NCBI GenBank assembly: GCA_937899395.1
Contig: CALBPU010000055.1
Span: 1 to 31,028 of the forward strand
Length of the DNA stretch: 31,028 bases
Source: an uncultured Fretibacterium sp.
Lineage (GTDB): Bacteria; Synergistota; Synergistia; Synergistales; Aminobacteriaceae
Reading direction: 5' to 3'
This document shows, piece after piece, positions 7,283-15,051 of the stretch; the stretch's first letter is position 1; each line of letters begins with the position of its first letter. Position numbers and translations under genes: made by a program. Under the pieces are notes generated by a model. That model did no database searches, was not told the origin of the DNA, and saw only the letters and a list, made by a program, of their open reading frames with translations.

Positions 7283-9367
7283 ATGTGGCTTTTCTTAGTT
7301 TTTATAACGCTTGTTTTCGGAGTTTTAGCAGGACTTTACGCTTGGACAGTCTATCAAAAACTCGAAGAAAACAAAATCGGGCATCCTCGTGTTGCAGAAT
7401 TATCTGAAATAATTCATAAGGGTGCAATGGCATTCCTCAAGAAGGAATATTCATGGCTTGCTCCGTTTGTCGGAGTAGTTGCTATATTGCTTGTCTCAGC
7501 TCTTGGACTTGGAGCAGCATTCGCTTTTATACTCGGTGCTTTATGCAGTGCCACAGCCGGTTATATCGGAATGTATGTTGCTACAAATTCAAACGGCCGT
7601 ACAACTTATGCAGCTCTCGCAGGAATGGAAGCTGATGACGGTTCAGCAGCAGGTAACGCTCTTGAAGTTGCTTTCTCAGGCGGCAGTATCGTCGGAATGG
7701 TCGTTGTAGGACTTGGCCTTGCAGGTTTATCAGTTGCTTATTTGTTCCTCAACGATGTTACAGCTTTAACTGCTTTCGGAATGGGAGCAAGCTCAATCGC
7801 ATTATTTGCCCGTGTCGGCGGTGGAATTTATACGAAGGCAGCAGATGTCGGAGCAGATTTAGTCGGAAAAGTTGAAGCAGGCATTCCCGAAGATGACCCT
7901 AGAAATCCCGCAGTCATTGCCGATAACGTCGGTGATAACGTCGGTGATATTGCAGGAATGGGAGCAGACCTTTTCGAGAGCTACGTAAACTCAATTCTTG
8001 CTGCTATGGCTATCGGTGCTGTATATACGTTCACACCGGGTGTTGACGGTTCACAGCTCGGACTTTGGGGAATTGGTTTCCCGATGTTCCTTGCAGCTTG
8101 GGGAGTATTAGCTTCAATAATCGGCTGTATGATGATTTCTCAGAAGGCTAAATGTGCTGATTCAGTCAGAGCTGTTGCCCGCAAATTCATGCCGAGCGTT
8201 ATGAAACGTATTGATGAAGGCGATGCTGCGTTTGCTCTTAGAACAGGAACATTTGTTGCAGGCGGTTTAATGATTGCCGGAACATTTGTATTAAGCATTC
8301 TGTTCTTCTTCTCAAATTCAATCAGCGTATTCCTTTCAGTTACGTCAGGAGTTTTAGCCGGAATTATAATCGGAATCGTTACAGAAATTTATACATCGGG
8401 CGATTACAGATTTGTAAAAGCTGTTGCAAAATCATCTGACACAGGAGCAGCTACAGTAATCCTTTCAGGACTTTCACTCGGTATGATGTCAACAGGTATT
8501 CCTGTTTTGTTAATCTGCCTTTCAACGTTAATCAGCTACTATCTTGCAGGAATGTTCGGAGTAGCTGTTGCTGCGGTAGGTATGCTTTCAATTACGGGAA
8601 TTTCATTGAGCGTTGACGCTTACGGCCCTATCGCTGATAATGCGGGCGGAATTGCTGAGATGAGCGAGTTACCTGAAGGCGTTCGTAAGATTACAGACCA
8701 CCTTGACGCAATCGGAAACACTACAGCGGCAATGGGTAAAGGACTTGCAATCGGTTCAGCGGCTTTAACAGCTCTTGCGTTATTCGTAGCATATTCACAG
8801 GCTGCAAAAATCGAAAAGATCGACATCATGAACCCTTATGTTATTGTCGGTCTGTTAATCGGCGGCATGCTTCCGTTTATATTCTGCTCACTTTCAATCG
8901 ACGCAGTAAGCAAAGCTGCCGGTTCAATGATTGAAGAAGTCCGCAGACAGTTCCGTGAGATTACAGGAATTATGGAAGGTACAGGCAAGCCCGATTATGA
9001 ACGCTGTGTAGCAATTTCAACTCATGCTGCATTAACTCAGATGATTGTTCCCGGAGTTATGGCGATCGTTGTTCCTGTTTTAGTCGGATTTATTCTCGGC
9101 AAAGAGGCTCTTGGCGGTTTACTTGGAGGAGCTATTGTAACAGGCGTTATGATGGCGTTATTCATGGCTAACTCAGGCGGAGCTTGGGACAATGCTAAGA
9201 AGTACATCGAAGAAGGACATTTTAACGGCAAAGGTTCACCCAATCATGCAGCGGCAGTTGTCGGCGATACAGTCGGAGATCCTTTCAAAGATACGGCAGG
9301 CCCTGCTCTCAACATTCTCATTAAGTTAATGACAGTTGTAGCGTTAGTGCTTGCACCGTTATTCTAG
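7283..9367 (+). CDS. hppA: Membrane-bound, K+-dependent ion-translocating pyrophosphatase
   Basis: The 694-residue membrane protein hydrolyses pyrophosphate and pumps H+ or Na+ outward. The substrate-binding signature DNVGDNVGDIAGMGADLFESY begins near residue 214, preceded by DVGADLVGKVEAGIPEDDPRNP. GPIADNAGGIAEM and the C-terminal GAWDNAKKYIEEGHF and GDTVGDPFKDTAGPALNILIK are all present, so the active site is intact. GNTTAAMGKG near residue 478 has Ala where K+-independent enzymes carry Lys, so this is the K+-dependent class. Whether Na+ or H+ is pumped cannot be settled by eye. A strong AGGAGGT ribosome site lies 11 bases upstream. Codon use is richer in G+C than neighbours, in line with high expression. 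It is divergent from nhaC and followed by its own terminator. Confidence 0.97.
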   Translation: MWLFLVFITLVFGVLAGLYAWTVYQKLEENKIGHPRVAELSEIIHKGAMAFLKKEYSWLAPFVGVVAILLVSALGLGAAFAFILGALCSATAGYIGMYVATNSNGRTTYAALAGMEADDGSAAGNALEVAFSGGSIVGMVVVGLGLAGLSVAYLFLNDVTALTAFGMGASSIALFARVGGGIYTKAADVGADLVGKVEAGIPEDDPRNPAVIADNVGDNVGDIAGMGADLFESYVNSILAAMAIGAVYTFTPGVDGSQLGLWGIGFPMFLAAWGVLASIIGCMMISQKAKCADSVRAVARKFMPSVMKRIDEGDAAFALRTGTFVAGGLMIAGTFVLSILFFFSNSISVFLSVTSGVLAGIIIGIVTEIYTSGDYRFVKAVAKSSDTGAATVILSGLSLGMMSTGIPVLLICLSTLISYYLAGMFGVAVAAVGMLSITGISLSVDAYGPIADNAGGIAEMSELPEGVRKITDHLDAIGNTTAAMGKGLAIGSAALTALALFVAYSQAAKIEKIDIMNPYVIVGLLIGGMLPFIFCSLSIDAVSKAAGSMIEEVRRQFREITGIMEGTGKPDYERCVAISTHAALTQMIVPGVMAIVVPVLVGFILGKEALGGLLGGAIVTGVMMALFMANSGGAWDNAKKYIEEGHFNGKGSPNHAAAVVGDTVGDPFKDTAGPALNILIKLMTVVALVLAPLF

Positions 9368-9393
9368 GATTAAATTTTTAGAGTGAAAATTTT

Positions 9394-9430
9394 AACGGGA
9401 GGGTAAAAATTTTTGCCGCTCCCGTTTTTT
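9394..9430 (+). terminator. Rho-independent terminator after hppA
   Basis: ACGGGAG (9395-9401) pairs with CTCCCGT (9419-9425). The loop can pair further through GGTAAAAA and TTTTTGCC. Six T residues follow. It separates hppA from the flavodoxin gene. Confidence 0.9.
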
Positions 9431-9471
9431 AATGTGTTAAAATCTCAAAGCAAAAACGGAGTTGAAAATTT

Positions 9472-9930
9472 ATGGGAAAAACAATTATCGTTTGCTTTTC
9501 AAAGAGCGGACATACAAAAAAAATCGCTGAACAAATCTCTCAAGAAATCAACGCACCTGTTCATGAAATAATTACGGAAAAAAAATATCCCAATAATTAT
9601 TTGAAAACAATTCTTGAATCCCGTAAAGAATTCAAAAGCGGTGAAAGACCTGTCTTAATAAGCAAGCCAATCGAGAATTTTGATTCTTATGAAAATGTTG
9701 TAATCGGTTTTCCGATTTGGTTTTTCACATGTCCTATGGCTGTTGTTTCGTTCCTTGAAGGTTATGATTTTTCAGGCAAAAATATTTATCCCTTCTGCAC
9801 AAGCGGCGGTTCAAACTGTGAAAAGGCTACTGCAAAAATCAGAGAAATTTGTAAAGGCGCAAAAGTTTTTGACGGCATAAAAGCTAATACAATCGACAAA
9901 AATAAAATTTCAGAATGGCTTAAAATCTAA
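9472..9930 (+). CDS. Flavodoxin-like protein
   Basis: The 152-residue protein has a flavodoxin fold. The N-terminal phosphate-binding loop reads CFSKSGHTKKIAEQIS (about residues 8-23), and VIGFPIWFFTCPMAVVSFL and PFCTSGGSNCEKA are the later FMN-contact loops. It most resembles the flavodoxin_4 type of small FMN oxidoreductases. Its stop shares one base with the next ATG (TAATG at 9928-9932), so it is translated with the DUF362/ferredoxin protein. The pair suggests a redox module in which FMN and two Fe-S clusters exchange electrons; the partner substrates are unknown. Confidence 0.88.
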   Translation: MGKTIIVCFSKSGHTKKIAEQISQEINAPVHEIITEKKYPNNYLKTILESRKEFKSGERPVLISKPIENFDSYENVVIGFPIWFFTCPMAVVSFLEGYDFSGKNIYPFCTSGGSNCEKATAKIREICKGAKVFDGIKANTIDKNKISEWLKI

Positions 9931-11162
9931 TGAGCAAAATATTTTTTCTCTCACAAAAAAATTATAATCAGCCTGAAATTGATAATGCCGTAAAAAAAAT
10001 TTTTGATTATTTCGGAGGCGTTGAAAAATTTATCAGTCCGGGCGAAAAAGTTTTGTTGAAAGTTAATTTGGTTTCAGGCCATGAAATCGAACGCAGAGTT
10101 ACAACAGATCCTTCAATCGTTCGAGCTGTAGCGAAATTAATTCTTGAACACGGCGCAAAACCTTTTATAGCTGACAGCACAGGCGTTGATAATTTCAAAA
10201 CCTCTGCTGAAAAAGCCGGCTTCATGAAAATTTCCGAAGAACTTAATATCGAGTGTAAAGAACTAACAAACCCTGTTGACCTTCCAATAAAAAATTCTGA
10301 CACTGCTTTTCATAAAATTCAGGTGAGCAAATTTGTAATTGAAGCTGACAAAATTATTAATCTCCCGAAATTAAAAACTCACGGTCAAATGTATTTAACG
10401 ATGGGCGTTAAAAATATGTTCGGGTGTATTCCGGGAAGATTAAAAGCAGGCTGGCATTATAACGTCGGTCTTAACCGTGAAAAATTTGCTTCGTTACTGC
10501 TTGATATATATCAAAATATTAATCCGTGTTTCACGATTTTAGACGGAGTTATAGGAATGCAGGGAGATGGCCCTACATCGGGAGAACCTTATGAATTTGG
10601 AATTATCGCAGGAACTCAAGATGCTTTGTCAATGGATTTTCATTTATGCAAAATGTTAGGAGCGAAATTTGAGGATTATCCTTTGTGGCTGGCAGCTAAA
10701 AAACGCAACATGCCCGAATGTGAACTTAATTATGATGATGTTGAATGGTATGACCCCTCTGTCGATGAATCGACATCTCCCCTTCTCAGGGGAGACAAGA
10801 GCGAAAATCTCGCCGTCCCTGACAAGGGAAGGGGAACCGCTTGCGGTGGAAGGGTTAAAATGGTGAGTGAGTTCACGTTCCCAAACGTTAAAATCCCTAA
10901 AACCCGTTCAATGAGATTATTGCCTCGTTTACCGTTTATTGAAAGATTTATGACCTCAAAGCCCGTACATATTCCCGAACTTTGCATAGGCTGCGGAAGA
11001 TGTCAGGCAGTTTGTGCTGCAAGAGCATTGAAACATGAGAACAAACATTTATATTTTGATTACAGTAAATGTATAAGATGTTATTGTTGTCATGAGATGT
11101 GCCCTGTTAAGGCGATAAAATTCAAGGAAAGTAAATTAGTCTCATTGATTAACAAACTGTGA
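9930..11162 (+). CDS. DUF362 protein with two 4Fe-4S clusters, carrying an in-frame palindromic insert
   Basis: The 410-residue protein has an N-terminal DUF362 domain (about residues 30-245), including VLLKVNLVSG, GAKPFIADSTG, INLPKLKTHGQMYLTMGVKNMFG and ILDGVIGMQGDGPTSG. A C-terminal two-cluster ferredoxin domain has CIGCGRCQAVC near residue 350 and CIRCYCCHEMC about 30 residues later. Between them, residues 275-309 are encoded entirely by copy B of the palindromic element (10752-10856). The inserted peptide is polar and Gly/Arg/Asp-rich and probably forms a linker loop. The frame stays open across it and both flanking domains are complete, so the gene is likely functional. It overlaps the flavodoxin by one base. 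DUF362/ferredoxin proteins are poorly characterised; electron transfer is the safest call. Confidence 0.88.
   Translation: MSKIFFLSQKNYNQPEIDNAVKKIFDYFGGVEKFISPGEKVLLKVNLVSGHEIERRVTTDPSIVRAVAKLILEHGAKPFIADSTGVDNFKTSAEKAGFMKISEELNIECKELTNPVDLPIKNSDTAFHKIQVSKFVIEADKIINLPKLKTHGQMYLTMGVKNMFGCIPGRLKAGWHYNVGLNREKFASLLLDIYQNINPCFTILDGVIGMQGDGPTSGEPYEFGIIAGTQDALSMDFHLCKMLGAKFEDYPLWLAAKKRNMPECELNYDDVEWYDPSVDESTSPLLRGDKSENLAVPDKGRGTACGGRVKMVSEFTFPNVKIPKTRSMRLLPRLPFIERFMTSKPVHIPELCIGCGRCQAVCAARALKHENKHLYFDYSKCIRCYCCHEMCPVKAIKFKESKLVSLINKL
10752..10856 (+). repeat. Dispersed palindromic element, copy B, inside a coding sequence
   Basis: The copy runs from GACCCCTCT to GGAAGGGTT and is 105 bases, exactly 35 codons, starting on a codon boundary. 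It contains hairpins GTCGAT-GA-ATCGAC, TCTCCCCT-TCTC-AGGGGAGA and ACCGC-TT-GCGGT. A 29-base stretch from GACATCTCCC is identical to copy A. In the host frame it has no stop codon. Confidence 0.85.
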
Positions 11163-11181
11163 AAAATTTTTTGCAAAGGGC

Positions 11182-11209
11182 TAAAGTTTTTCAAATTCCG
11201 TTCCGAAAA
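11182..11209 (+). promoter_or_regulatory. Candidate sigma-28 flagellin promoter P1
   Basis: TAAAGTTT at 11182-11189 is followed, 16 bases after TAAA, by TCCGAAAA (11202-11209). This matches six of eight bases of the sigma-28 -10 consensus GCCGATAA. Transcription would start near 11216, leaving a leader of about 315 bases before the flagellin start. Confidence 0.55.
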
Positions 11210-11262
11210 TGTGAATGAAAAGAGAAAAGGCCAATGAAAAAATTAAAAAATATACGGCCTCA

Positions 11263-11290
11263 TAAAGTTTTGAAACCTTTTCGCGAATAA
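11263..11290 (+). promoter_or_regulatory. Candidate sigma-28 flagellin promoter P2
   Basis: A second TAAAGTTT (11263-11270) has the same 16-base TAAA-to-minus-10 spacing to GCGAATAA (11283-11290), again six of eight consensus bases. The repeated spacing and -35 in front of a flagellin gene make chance unlikely. The leader from here would be about 234 bases. The rest of 11163-11530 holds no gene that I can support. Confidence 0.55.
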
Positions 11291-11432
11291 GGATAGAAGG
11301 TTTATTTAGTAACAAAAGGCAACAAAGCGTACAGCCTATTTCGCAAAAAGTTTTTACTAGGACTTCATAAGAACAGGCGCGAGAGTTTTTATTGAGGAGC
11401 AATCCTGTAAAAATTTTAACGTAAAAGGCGGG

Positions 11433-11522
11433 GAACTCTCGGAAAATGAGAGGCGGAAATTAAAGCCAGTCTCCTGCACACGGAAGGCAGAGACAAGAAT
11501 TTTACCAACATTACAGGGAGGT
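11433..11522 (+). promoter_or_regulatory. Flagellin mRNA leader with possible CsrA sites
   Basis: Hairpin 1 pairs CTCTC (11436-11440) with GAGAG (11448-11452) with GGA in the loop. Hairpin 2 pairs GTCTC-TGC with GCA-GAGAC (11469-11494), with ACACGGAAG in the loop. The ribosome site TTACAGGGAGGT (11511-11522) matches 10 of 12 positions of the CsrA consensus RUACARGGAUGU. In Bacillus, CsrA represses flagellin (hag) translation through two such leader sites; a like arrangement here is inference. Confidence 0.45.
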
Positions 11523-11530
11523 TTTTTACT

Positions 11531-14317
11531 ATGTCAATGGTAATTCAACACAATATACCGGCTTTACAGAGCTACAATATCGTTAATAACACAAGTAATG
11601 CTCTTCAGAAGTCGATAGCAAAACTTTCAAGCGGTCTCCGCATTAACTCAGCGGCAGATGACGCAGCCGGACTTGCAATCAGTGAAAAAATGCGTGCACA
11701 GGTCAGAGGACTTGATCAGGCAGTCAGAAACACTCAGGACGGCATCAGCTTAATTCAGACAGCAGAAGGCGCACTCAGCGAGACACATTCAATTCTTCAG
11801 CGTATGCGTGAGCTTTCAGTACAGGCTGCTAACGACACATTAACACAGCAGGACAGAAGCTATATCCAGGAAGAAATCGGACAGCTTAACGAGGAAATCA
11901 CAAGAATCGGTAACACAACCCAGTTCAACAAAAAGAAACTCCTCAACGGCGATTCCGCAGCACTCTGGAGCAGCGATGACAACGAGACTAAAGCTATTAT
12001 TAACGGCGGTCTTCGTGAAACCGATCAGTTTGGACAGAAGAAATCAGTCGAAGGCAACTATAAAATCAGAATTAAAGCTGATCCTGGCCAGGGTGAAGTT
12101 CAGAAGAGCGACATTATGAAAATCAAACACGATGACGTTGTAATGAACAAAACCGTAAACGCTAAACTTGGTGTCAAAGATGTATCCGTAACCAATACAC
12201 CTGCCGGAAACTACACTATGACATATGAAAATGCTGCAGCAGGTGAGCCTATACTCACTGGTTCATACGGACTTGGTGGTTCTCAGAGTACAGCAGATAC
12301 AACTCTTACATTTAACTCAGTTGCAGCACCTGTTACAAAGATCAGCGTTCAAACAACTGACGGTGTTGAAATTTGGTCAACTGAAGGCTCAGACATCTTC
12401 AAATCCAACGGCGGTACAACCACAGCAGCACAGCAGGCTGAGTTCTTCGCAGGCAGCGGCGATGACGGCACAATGGGTTTTGCAGGCGTAAGAGACGAAA
12501 TCGTTGCAGCAGCAAGAGCAAAAGGTATCACCATTGATGACTCTGCTTTCACCGATGCTGCAGCATCTACAGTTGATATTACAACAACAACAGTTAACAG
12601 CGGTCAGGCGCCCGGAATTAAAATCGTTTACGATACAGTTGCAGAGAACGCAAGCCCTTCAGTAACATCAGTAGCTTACAACGGTGAAACGTTACAGGCG
12701 GCAGAAAATGTATTCACAGTTGAGAACGGCTCAGCTTTGAAAGATAATGCAAGCGTACTTTTTGAGGTTACACATGTTGACGCAATCAACAAAGAAGTTA
12801 CGCTCAAAGCAACAGCAAGCAGACTTACACAGAATGGTGTAAATATTACTTCTGTTATGGATGACATCGTCCTCAAACAAGGCGCAAGTGATGCAACAGT
12901 ACTTGATAAACTCTTTGACGGCACTGACGGTCTTGACATTACGTTGAATGCTAACCAGCTTGCTAATATTCAGGACGGCGCAAAATTTGTTTATGCTGTA
13001 ACTCCTGGTGCTGATACTACCGGCGGTAACGATAACCCGATGGGCATTAAAATTTCTGCTAATATGGACGGAAGTTGGGACGAGAAATGGGACGGCGGCC
13101 CTTACAGAGGCAACGACATTAGTTACACGTTAAATGGAACTCAGCTTGCTGACACAGAAATTCATTTCAAGAATTACAACCTCAACGAGAAGACCGGAGT
13201 TGCTACAGAAGGAGACATTACCCTTAAAACCAACAGCATTTTCAACAATGACACCGGTGCTCTTCAAAATGCCTCAGCAGGCGATGTTCTTGCCAGCTTC
13301 GATGCTGCTTATATCGGCAAAGTTGCAAGTGGAGACGTAAAACTTCGTGATCTTGATAAGTTCTGGAATTCAGAGGGCGTATTCCTGCTCGACGATGCAA
13401 AGAAGATTACACTTAATCAGGGCGACGGCAAGACAGCAAGCATAACTCTCTATGCAAACGACACTCTTAACGATGTTGCAAAGAAACTCAATGATGCAAT
13501 CGCTACAGATCTTGGTCAGAGCAAATATGTTGACGACGCTACAAAGTTCGTAACATTCGTTGACGGTGCTACAAAGAATTCGGAATCTGTTGAAGGTACA
13601 TTCTTAATTCGTTCAGTAGTACCCGGTAAGAGCGGAGAAATCACACTTTCAAGTTCTGATGAAAATCTTCTTAACGCATTCTCACTGAACACGATTCAGA
13701 AATCCAAAGAGACAAGCTACACTGTTGACGTAAGCGACGCTCATACTGGCGAAATGATTAAGCAGAACGTTAAAGTAACGGGCAATGTAGCTCATGGACT
13801 TATCAATGATAACGTTGATGTTGAGTTCAGCGCACTCAGTGGAATTAATGCTTCGTGGAATGATGATCTGAAGAAATACACCTATTCAACATCAACTCAT
13901 GAGACCACACTTCACCTTGCCGACAACACAACAGTTCTCCAGATCGGTGCTAACGAAGGCGAAGATATGGGACTTAACATCGGCGATATGAGAAGCCATG
14001 CTCTTGGACTTGACGGCGTAAACGTTATGAGCCAGGAAAGAGCAGCCCGCTCAATCACGATTATTGACAACGCTATCGACAAAGTTTCAACACAGCGTGC
14101 AAAACTCGGTGCGTACCAGAACAGATTAGAGTACACAGCGAACAACCTGACGACAGCCAGCGAGAACCTGACCTCCGCAGAGAGCAGAATCCGCGATGCC
14201 GACATGGCCAAGGAAATGATGGAGTTCACGAAGCTCAACATTATGCTTCAGGCTGGAAACTCAATGCTCGCGCAAGCTAACCAGCAGCCGCAGAACGTCC
14301 TTAGCTTGATCCGTTAA
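11531..14317 (+). CDS. fliC: Major flagellin with a very large central domain
   Basis: The 928-residue protein is far longer than common flagellins (270-500). The N-terminal D0/D1 part (about 1-170) is canonical: SMVIQHNIPAL, KLSSGLRINSAADDAAGLAI, NTQDGISLIQTAEGAL and QRMRELSVQAAND, the last being the region read by TLR5. The C-terminal D1/D0 part (about 840-928) ends SMLAQANQQPQNVLSLIR. The middle ~670 residues form the exposed filament surface and include a flagellin IN-like motif (ITLNQGDGKTASITLYAND). Compared with the second flagellin there is an extra ~130-residue segment (encoded about 12290-12710). Codons are richer in C and G than neighbours, as expected of a highly expressed gene. 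ATG 11531 follows AGGGAGG by nine bases. It has its own leader and terminator. Confidence 0.95.
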   Translation: MSMVIQHNIPALQSYNIVNNTSNALQKSIAKLSSGLRINSAADDAAGLAISEKMRAQVRGLDQAVRNTQDGISLIQTAEGALSETHSILQRMRELSVQAANDTLTQQDRSYIQEEIGQLNEEITRIGNTTQFNKKKLLNGDSAALWSSDDNETKAIINGGLRETDQFGQKKSVEGNYKIRIKADPGQGEVQKSDIMKIKHDDVVMNKTVNAKLGVKDVSVTNTPAGNYTMTYENAAAGEPILTGSYGLGGSQSTADTTLTFNSVAAPVTKISVQTTDGVEIWSTEGSDIFKSNGGTTTAAQQAEFFAGSGDDGTMGFAGVRDEIVAAARAKGITIDDSAFTDAAASTVDITTTTVNSGQAPGIKIVYDTVAENASPSVTSVAYNGETLQAAENVFTVENGSALKDNASVLFEVTHVDAINKEVTLKATASRLTQNGVNITSVMDDIVLKQGASDATVLDKLFDGTDGLDITLNANQLANIQDGAKFVYAVTPGADTTGGNDNPMGIKISANMDGSWDEKWDGGPYRGNDISYTLNGTQLADTEIHFKNYNLNEKTGVATEGDITLKTNSIFNNDTGALQNASAGDVLASFDAAYIGKVASGDVKLRDLDKFWNSEGVFLLDDAKKITLNQGDGKTASITLYANDTLNDVAKKLNDAIATDLGQSKYVDDATKFVTFVDGATKNSESVEGTFLIRSVVPGKSGEITLSSSDENLLNAFSLNTIQKSKETSYTVDVSDAHTGEMIKQNVKVTGNVAHGLINDNVDVEFSALSGINASWNDDLKKYTYSTSTHETTLHLADNTTVLQIGANEGEDMGLNIGDMRSHALGLDGVNVMSQERAARSITIIDNAIDKVSTQRAKLGAYQNRLEYTANNLTTASENLTSAESRIRDADMAKEMMEFTKLNIMLQAGNSMLAQANQQPQNVLSLIR

Positions 14318-14388
14318 TTTGAAGCAAAATTTTTGAGGAATTTTTAACTAATCCGTAAGAAATTTTAGGAAAGTGTTGAAAAGGGGGA

Positions 14389-14415
14389 AGGGGGAAAGCT
14401 CTCTTTCCCTTTTTT
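14389..14415 (+). terminator. Rho-independent terminator after the major flagellin
   Basis: GGGAAAG (14392-14398) pairs with CTTTCCC (14403-14409) around a CTCT loop, followed by six T residues. The outer A/T bases can extend the stem. It should isolate the abundant flagellin message from flaG. Confidence 0.9.
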
Positions 14416-14460
14416 GATAACTAGCGCTTCAACTTGCTGAACGGAAGCAGGTGATTGCAC

Positions 14461-14871
14461 ATGAAAACAGGAAATGCGAATGACTTTTCCGATTCTTTCA
14501 TACAATCACAACCTGCTGGACAACGTCAGGTAATCAGGACTAAAACACTTGGGAGCATCGGAGGGGACTTTCAAAATTCAGAGTACAAAAAAATAGCTGA
14601 TAAGATTGCCAAAATTGAGCGTCAGGAATTTCAGGAAAAAAATCAGGAGCTCGCCGAAAAAGCTCAGGACGAAATTCTTGATAAAGCCTCCGAAATGCGC
14701 CATCTCAAGTATGATGTTATAGAGGACGCTGATATTGTTCAGATCAGCGTGATAAATTCAGGGAACGGGAAAATAATCCGCAAAGTTCCTCCGGATAAAA
14801 TAGTCAGTTTCATCAGAAAAGCCCGCGAAAAAGATTCAAAGGGCAGACAGAAATTTGACATTGTATTATAA
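14461..14871 (+). CDS. flaG: FlaG-family flagellar protein
   Basis: The product is 136 residues from ATG 14461, which has AGGTG eight bases upstream; a TTG at 14455 is also in frame but less likely. The C-terminal half matches the FlaG pattern: HLKYDVIEDADIVQISVINS, then GKIIRKVPPDKIVSFIRKARE, which in FlaG proteins reads as variants of V-I-D-..-T-G-E-V-I-R-Q-I-P-P-E. The N-terminal half is a charged, helical, Gln/Glu/Lys-rich stretch. FlaG is known to affect filament length or assembly in several bacteria. It lies between the two flagellin genes, after the first gene's terminator and just before palindromic element C. A dedicated promoter is not obvious. Confidence 0.8.
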   Translation: MKTGNANDFSDSFIQSQPAGQRQVIRTKTLGSIGGDFQNSEYKKIADKIAKIERQEFQEKNQELAEKAQDEILDKASEMRHLKYDVIEDADIVQISVINSGNGKIIRKVPPDKIVSFIRKAREKDSKGRQKFDIVL

Positions 14872-14888
14872 ATTTTTAATTTTTAGCA

Positions 14889-15001
14889 GACCCCTCCGTC
14901 AACTAGTTGACACCTCCCCTTAATAGGGGCGGCAAGAATATCAATAACACAAAACTTGCGCCCCTTGAGAAGGGGAGAGGGTCATTTATGGCGAGGGGGT
15001 T
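14889..15001 (+). repeat. Dispersed palindromic element, copy C (most complete)
   Basis: The 113-base copy runs from GACCCCTCC to GAGGGGGTT, so its ends are imperfect inverted repeats. Inside are GTCAACTAGTTGAC (a perfect palindrome), CCTCCCCT-TAAT-AGGGGCGG (one mismatch) and CCCCTT-GAG-AAGGGG. It lies between flaG and the second flagellin, so it forms most of that gene's upstream region and may influence its expression. Confidence 0.85.
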
Positions 15002-15051
15002 TATTTTTTCAGGGAAGAAAAATTTAACACTAAGGACGGTGAAAAATAAAA

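Noticed and set aside
10744..10864. AATGGT direct repeats (10744-10749 and 10859-10864) as a target-site duplication around element B
   Set aside because: Start-to-start distance is 115, not a multiple of three, so a simple insertion with this duplication would shift the frame. The 105-base in-frame unit fits better, though a later indel cannot be ruled out.
11181..11402. A 73-codon minus-strand frame in the flagellin leader
   Set aside because: It covers both sigma-28-like promoters, has low-complexity hydrophobic content and no ribosome site; chance frame in AT-rich leader DNA.
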